NCBI GenBank assembly: GCA_017549815.1
Contig: JAFYNH010000074.1
Location: 47,403 to 111,402, forward strand
DNA length: 64,000 nt
Direction: 5' to 3'
Source: Selenomonadaceae bacterium
GTDB taxonomy: Bacteria; Bacillota; Negativicutes; Selenomonadales; Selenomonadaceae
The translations under genes were made by a program, and so were the position numbers. This document shows, piece by piece, positions 59,493-64,000 of the stretch (position 1 is the stretch's first letter; each line of letters starts with the position of its first letter). Below the pieces are notes generated by a model. That model searched no databases. It had not been told where the DNA came from and was given only the letters and a program-made list of their open reading frames with translations.

Positions 59493-61502
59493 ATGGACGT
59501 TTCTCAAGTGAAAGCCGAGATTTTGCAACTTCGCAAGGAAATTCGGCGGCATAATAAAAAATATTACGAACTGGACGCGCCCGAAATTACCGATTACGAA
59601 TACGATAAACTCATGCAACGGCTTAAGGATTTAGAGACGGAATATCCCGAATTCATAACGTCGACTTCACCAACACAAATGGTAGGCGGCTCTGCGCGGC
59701 GCGAGGCAGGTAAATTGGTTACTCATGATGTGCCAATGCTCTCCTTGCAGGACGTTTTTTCCCGCGATGAAGTGGAAAATTTCATAAACGACACAATTTC
59801 AAAGCTCGGTTCGCCTGAATTTGTAGTTGAAGAAAAAATCGACGGCTTATCATTGGCTCTGCGCTACGAAAACGGGAAACTTATTCAAGCGATAACTCGC
59901 GGCGACGGCGTTCAAGGCGAAGACGTTACAGAAAATGCGCTGGTTATTGATGATGTCGTTCAAAAATTAGCAGATGCGCCGAAATATTTTGAGATTCGCG
60001 GCGAAGTTTATATGACGCATAAAAATTTTTTGGCAACCAACGCCCGTCAAGAAAAATTAGGCTTGAAAATGTTCGCTAACCCTAGAAACTGCGCGGCGGG
60101 TACTCTTCGACAACTCGATAGCCGTATTGTCAAAGAACGTCGCCTTTCCATGTTCGTTTTCAATTTGCAGAAGATTGACGGCGTTGAAATTAAAAGTCAC
60201 GTCGACGCTTATAACTTTATGGCGAAAAACGGCGTAAAAATCATTCACGACTACAAAGTTTGCAAGACTTTTGAGGAAGTTTGGCGGGCGATTGAAGAAA
60301 TTGGAACTCAGCGCGAAAAGCTCGGCTACGACATCGACGGCGCAGTTATCAAGGTGAATTCCTACGCCGACAGAGAAAAACTCGGCGCGACAAGTAAATT
60401 TCCGCGCTGGGCTGTCGCCTATAAATATCCCCCCGACGAGCGCGAAACCGTTTTAAGGAAAATTGAATTAAGCGTCGGGCGCACCGGCAGAATCACTCCG
60501 ACGGCAATTTTCGACGCGGTCAGCTTGAACGGCACCAAAGTCGAACGCGCAACTTTGCACAATCAAGATTTTATCAACTCGCTCGACGTGCGAATCGGCG
60601 ATACCATAAAAGTTTACAAGAGCGGCGAAATTATCCCGCGAGTCAGCGGCGTCATCAATTCAAAGCGTCCCGAAAATACCAAGCCTTTCAAAATCCCTGA
60701 TACTTGCCCCGTTTGCGGTCATAAAGTCGAACGCGAAGAAAACGCCGCCGATTATCGCTGTGTAAATCCGAATTGCCCCGCGCAGTTGGAAAATCATTTG
60801 CTTAATTTCGTCGGGCGCAACGCTATGGATATTCACGGACTCGGCGAAACAGCTATTCCAAAACTCATTGCCGACGGCTTTATAAAAACTGTCGCCGACG
60901 TTTACAAGCTTAAAGATTTCCGCGCAGATTTGATTGCTAAAAAAATCTTCGGACGCAAAAAGGCAACCGAAAAAGTTTTAACGGCGATTGAGGAGAGCAA
61001 AAAAAATTCGCCCGCAAAACTTCTGACGGGCTTAGGGATTTTCGGCGTAGGGAGTGCGGCGGCTCGCGATTTGATTCAACATTTCGGCGGACTTGAAGAA
61101 CTTTCAAAGGCAACTCTCGAAGAACTTCAAACTGTGCCCGACATCGGCGAAAAAACTGCGCGGCGCATTAAAGAATTCTTCGACGACGCGGATAATCTTA
61201 AAATTCTTGACGAACTTAAGGAGGCAAATTTAACAATGGCTGAAGAGAAAAAAATTTTTGATGAAGGCTCGACGATTGCGGGTAAAAATTTCGTATTGAC
61301 TGGAACGCTTTCAAAGTATAAGCGCGACGACGCGAGCAAACTCATCACGGAACGCGGCGGACTTGTTAAAAGTTCCGTCAGCAAAGCGACGAATTATCTT
61401 GTTGTCGGCGATAAACCCGGCTCCAAACTCACGAAGGCGCAAGAACTCGGCGTAACCATTCTGTCCGAAGAAGAATTCGAGAAACTTTTGGCTGAAAATT
61501 AA
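59493..61502 (+). CDS. ligA: NAD-dependent DNA ligase LigA
   Basis: 669 residues. Domain Ia with ITDYEYDKLMQRL; adenylation domain with the active Lys in VEEKIDGLSLALRYENGKL (about 112); OB fold with SVGRTGRITPTAIFDAV; Zn finger CPVCGHKVEREENAADYRC and CPAQ; helix-hairpin-helix block; C-terminal BRCT (GKNFVLTGTLSKYKRDDASK). It seals nicks in replication and repair. Start ATG 59493 behind AAGGAGGCG. Co-transcribed with pcrA. Confidence 0.97.
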   Translation: MDVSQVKAEILQLRKEIRRHNKKYYELDAPEITDYEYDKLMQRLKDLETEYPEFITSTSPTQMVGGSARREAGKLVTHDVPMLSLQDVFSRDEVENFINDTISKLGSPEFVVEEKIDGLSLALRYENGKLIQAITRGDGVQGEDVTENALVIDDVVQKLADAPKYFEIRGEVYMTHKNFLATNARQEKLGLKMFANPRNCAAGTLRQLDSRIVKERRLSMFVFNLQKIDGVEIKSHVDAYNFMAKNGVKIIHDYKVCKTFEEVWRAIEEIGTQREKLGYDIDGAVIKVNSYADREKLGATSKFPRWAVAYKYPPDERETVLRKIELSVGRTGRITPTAIFDAVSLNGTKVERATLHNQDFINSLDVRIGDTIKVYKSGEIIPRVSGVINSKRPENTKPFKIPDTCPVCGHKVEREENAADYRCVNPNCPAQLENHLLNFVGRNAMDIHGLGETAIPKLIADGFIKTVADVYKLKDFRADLIAKKIFGRKKATEKVLTAIEESKKNSPAKLLTGLGIFGVGSAAARDLIQHFGGLEELSKATLEELQTVPDIGEKTARRIKEFFDDADNLKILDELKEANLTMAEEKKIFDEGSTIAGKNFVLTGTLSKYKRDDASKLITERGGLVKSSVSKATNYLVVGDKPGSKLTKAQELGVTILSEEEFEKLLAEN

Positions 61503-61536
61503 TTTGTGCGAAGGACTATTAAAAAGGTAAAAAGAA

Positions 61537-61572
61537 AGGCAGTCTCTCCGATTAAGGGAAGGACTGCTTTTT
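61537..61572. terminator. Terminator between ligA and RTX gene 4
   Basis: GCAGTC / GACTGC stem (61539-61567) with a long loop, T5 after; T-rich on the minus strand too. It serves convergent genes. Confidence 0.75.
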
Positions 61573-61603
61573 AGTTTAGGTTAGTATTTTTTCCGCGCAG
61601 GTT

Positions 61604-64000
61604 TTATTTGGCTAAAGTTTTTTTGCTAACGTGATAAATTTCGCCGTTAATGTTGAACTCGGTCGAAGCGGTTACATTCTTCATTACAACCTTGCCGCCG
61701 CCGTCTACCGTAAGATTAAGCGTCTCGCTACTGAACGTCGCCTTGCTAAAGGTGCCGTCCAAAATTTTTAACATGTCGCCGCTCGCGTAATCCATTATGT
61801 AATCGGTGCCTTCATTAGCTTTGTAAATGAAAACATCATTGCCGTCGCCGCCATAAAGATAATCCGTGCCTTTGCCGCCCCATAATGAATCGTCGCCCGC
61901 ATTGCCGTAAAGCGTATCATTTTTCGTACCGCCGATTATAGAATTCGCCGAATCGTTGCCCGTCAATTTAATCGCCGACGTACGCAACGCGGCATTTACG
62001 TTTTCATAATTGCCGAGTGCAAACTCATTGCTAAAAGTCGCCGGCAACGTTACCGATTTATTCTCCGCGTCGTGGAATATGCCGTTGCTGAAAATTATTT
62101 CCGCGTCGTCCTGTACAACCGTTACAGAAGATTTACCCTTAACGGTTATCGCGCCGTCATCAACTTTTATAACCGCGTCGGCGTTATTCATGTAGGCATT
62201 CTTAAGAACAACGTCGGAACCAAGACTTATCTTGTCGCCGTCGCCGTAGTTGTAAATGACATCAGAGCCTGTGCCACGTACCGTCTTTTCATATGCGCCA
62301 TCTTTATTGTAAGCAGTCGTCGTTTGCTCCGCATGTTCATAGACAAAAATATCCGCGCCGTTGCTCGCGTAAAACTGATTGTTTTTAATGTTGCCCGTAA
62401 CAATCGCGCCATTCGTTTGTGAACTGTTAATCGTTACAACCGTAGAATCAGCAGTATAAGTCGCAACGCTTGCCTTCAATTTAACCGAAGTCCGAGCCGA
62501 ATTATAAACGCCGGCAGCTTCGTACTTGCCGGCAACGTCGTTAATGTTTATCGCCTTATCCTTGCCGTCCTTAATCGTCAAAGAATTTTCGTCGCCAAAG
62601 TTGAAGATTATATCGTTGCCGCTTATCGCATAGTCTTGATAATCCGAAGTCAAGCTGATTTTATCCGAGCCGACGCCGTAATCCGTGATAACATCTTTGC
62701 CGCCGCTGTAGACGAATAAATCATTCCCCGCGCCGCCCGTCAAGGTATCGTCGCCCGCTTTGCCGTTCAGAGTATCCGCGCCTTTGCCGCCTACGATTGA
62801 ATTGGCTTTATCATTTCCCGTCAGCTTAGTCGCCGCCGTCCGATTCGTTGCGTCTACATTATCTAAGTCGTCAAGAGAAAATTCATTAGCGAAAGTCGAA
62901 GGCAATATCGCCGTGTTGGTTCCTTTGATAAATATGTCGTCCTTGAAAGTTATTTCCGTATCGTTTTGCATGAATTTAACTTCCGACGCATTCTTAACGG
63001 TTATCGTGCCGTCATCAACTTTGATAATCGCGTCGCCGTTCTGTTTGTAGCCGTTTTTGATTACGGAGGAGGCGGAGCTGAGACTTATAATATCGCCCGT
63101 GCCGTAGTTCAAAATTACGTCACTGCCGGAGCCGTAAAGCGTCTTGGGAGTTCTGGTTATCGTATTGTCGGCTTCAACTTTAGCGGTTACAGTCTCTTGC
63201 GGATAATTGTCATAAACAAAAATATCTGCGCCGTCGCCGCCATAAAGGGTATCGTTACCTTTGCCACCATTAAGTGTCGAGCCGTTTTTGCCCGCGTAAA
63301 TCCGATTAGATTTGTCATTGCCGACTATTTCAAGTGTGCCTTCGACCAACGAGCCGTCTATCGTCACCTTTAAAGAATCCGCAGTATAATTGCCGACAAA
63401 ATCCGCCTCAAGCGTTTCGCCCGTCTTTGTCTTACTAGGCTTGAATGTCGAAACGGAAGTCTTGCTTATCGTCTTATCCTTAGCTCCTTTGAACGTCAAA
63501 GAATTGTTTTCGTCAAACGTCCAGATTATATCGTTGTCAAGTGTCGCCGCAGTGTAATTGCTCACGCCGTCCAAAAGTACTTTGTCCGTGCCTGTGCCGT
63601 AGTCTGTGATTGTGTCGTTGCCGCCGCCGTAAACAAAAACGTCATTGCCCGCGCCGCCCGTGAGTTCATCATCGCCTGCGCCGCCGTCCAGCGTATCATT
63701 TTTAGCGGAACCGATAAGCTTATTATCAAGCGCGTTGCCCGTGATTTTTATCGCCGCCGTGCGCATATTGGCATCAACATTGTTTATGTCGTTCGCAAGC
63801 GTATATCCATTGGCAAAAGTCGCGGGTATCGCTATCGTCCTGTCGGGTTTATGGAATACGCCGCCGCTGAAAACAGTTTCCTCGCCGTTTTGGACGATTT
63901 TAACTGTGTCGGTGTCCTTAATCGTTATCGTGCCGTCGTCAACTTTGATAATCGTGTCGTCATTCTGTTTGTAGCCGTTTTTGAGCACCGAAGACGCCGA
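61604..64000 (-). CDS. Giant RTX-type calcium-binding repeat protein 4 (5' end beyond window)
   Basis: At least 798 residues; the frame is open through the right edge, so the N-terminus is missing. It consists of three ~250-residue units. Each has a VLKNGYKQN-like strand, an ATFANGY / ATFANEFSL / ATFSNEFAL segment, an NVDAxxRTxAxKxTGN segment, RTX nonapeptides (GGAGDDELTGGAGNDVFVYG, GDGNDVFIY) and a DYGTG-type turn. The C-terminus ends INGEIYHVSKKTLAK and lacks the WFLAxDxDF motif of RTX proteins 2 and 3, so its secretion signal may differ. It is far from the exporter operon. Probably a secreted Ca2+-binding protein. Confidence 0.87.
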   Translation of the reverse strand, partial: SASSVLKNGYKQNDDTIIKVDDGTITIKDTDTVKIVQNGEETVFSGGVFHKPDRTIAIPATFANGYTLANDINNVDANMRTAAIKITGNALDNKLIGSAKNDTLDGGAGDDELTGGAGNDVFVYGGGNDTITDYGTGTDKVLLDGVSNYTAATLDNDIIWTFDENNSLTFKGAKDKTISKTSVSTFKPSKTKTGETLEADFVGNYTADSLKVTIDGSLVEGTLEIVGNDKSNRIYAGKNGSTLNGGKGNDTLYGGDGADIFVYDNYPQETVTAKVEADNTITRTPKTLYGSGSDVILNYGTGDIISLSSASSVIKNGYKQNGDAIIKVDDGTITVKNASEVKFMQNDTEITFKDDIFIKGTNTAILPSTFANEFSLDDLDNVDATNRTAATKLTGNDKANSIVGGKGADTLNGKAGDDTLTGGAGNDLFVYSGGKDVITDYGVGSDKISLTSDYQDYAISGNDIIFNFGDENSLTIKDGKDKAININDVAGKYEAAGVYNSARTSVKLKASVATYTADSTVVTINSSQTNGAIVTGNIKNNQFYASNGADIFVYEHAEQTTTAYNKDGAYEKTVRGTGSDVIYNYGDGDKISLGSDVVLKNAYMNNADAVIKVDDGAITVKGKSSVTVVQDDAEIIFSNGIFHDAENKSVTLPATFSNEFALGNYENVNAALRTSAIKLTGNDSANSIIGGTKNDTLYGNAGDDSLWGGKGTDYLYGGDGNDVFIYKANEGTDYIMDYASGDMLKILDGTFSKATFSSETLNLTVDGGGKVVMKNVTASTEFNINGEIYHVSKKTLAK

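Overview
This 64 kb window looks like a chromosomal segment of a diderm (outer-membrane-bearing) Firmicute, most plausibly a member of the Negativicutes. The housekeeping proteins are Firmicutes-like (ATP synthase order I-B-E-c-b-delta-alpha, ClpB, PcrA/UvrD, LigA, RlmH, YitT, a NirJ2-type radical SAM protein, many TTG starts after strong GGAGG sites). A TolC channel, periplasmic adaptors and a GmhA-type isomerase point to an outer membrane. The assignment rests on protein resemblance only. No rRNA, tRNA, CRISPR array or transposase was seen.

Layout. 1-3.2 kb: ATP synthase operon on the minus strand, running off the left edge inside atpA. 3.3-22.1 kb: three very large glycine/aspartate-rich RTX-type calcium-binding proteins on the minus strand, interleaved with a fused TRAP permease, cheV and glmM (plus) and an HD-GYP protein (minus). 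22.3-23.2 kb: a YitT-type membrane protein. 23.3-32.6 kb: an export locus with tolC, two membrane-fusion proteins, a C39-peptidase ABC exporter and a second NHLM-type ABC protein, preceded by a double-glycine-leader protein and a 34-residue basic ORF. 32.8-42.4 kb: clpB, a DUF262/DUF1524 (GmrSD-like) nuclease, hisF and hisA with a DNA methyltransferase between them, hydrogenase maturation genes and a GmhA-like gene. 42.6-50.3 kb: an orphan glucitol-type PTS IIA protein, a U32 peptidase-family protein, an ABC-F protein, an SGNH hydrolase and a GT61-like glycosyltransferase. 50.3-55.0 kb: NDH-2, a methyltransferase, manA, rlmH and htrA on the minus strand. 55.2-61.5 kb: a hypothetical protein, NirJ2-like radical SAM protein, pcrA and ligA. 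61.6-64 kb: a fourth RTX protein, cut by the right edge.

The most coherent accessory theme is protein export and surface variation. The exporter operon probably secretes double-glycine-leader proteins and perhaps the nearby RTX proteins. Two RTX proteins share an N-terminal FDLQRFD motif, and two share a C-terminal WFLAxDxDF motif that also marks the end of a degraded fourth copy's neighbour. The first RTX gene has a run of 9 G at its 5' end that puts its only visible start one base out of frame. The glycosyltransferase gene carries a run of 10 C in frame. Both runs would encode Thr-Pro-Pro-Pro when in frame. This fits slipped-strand phase variation, although assembly error in homopolymers cannot be excluded from one sequence.

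The window is also scattered with short tandem repeats of 7-8 bp units (TAGGGAC/TAGGAAC, AAAGCTTA/AAAGCTCA, TGCGTAAT, CTGAATC) in intergenic gaps. The same units sit in frame inside the U32 and ABC-F genes and provide the last codons of the TRAP permease and NirJ2 genes. A separate palindromic dispersed element occurs twice.
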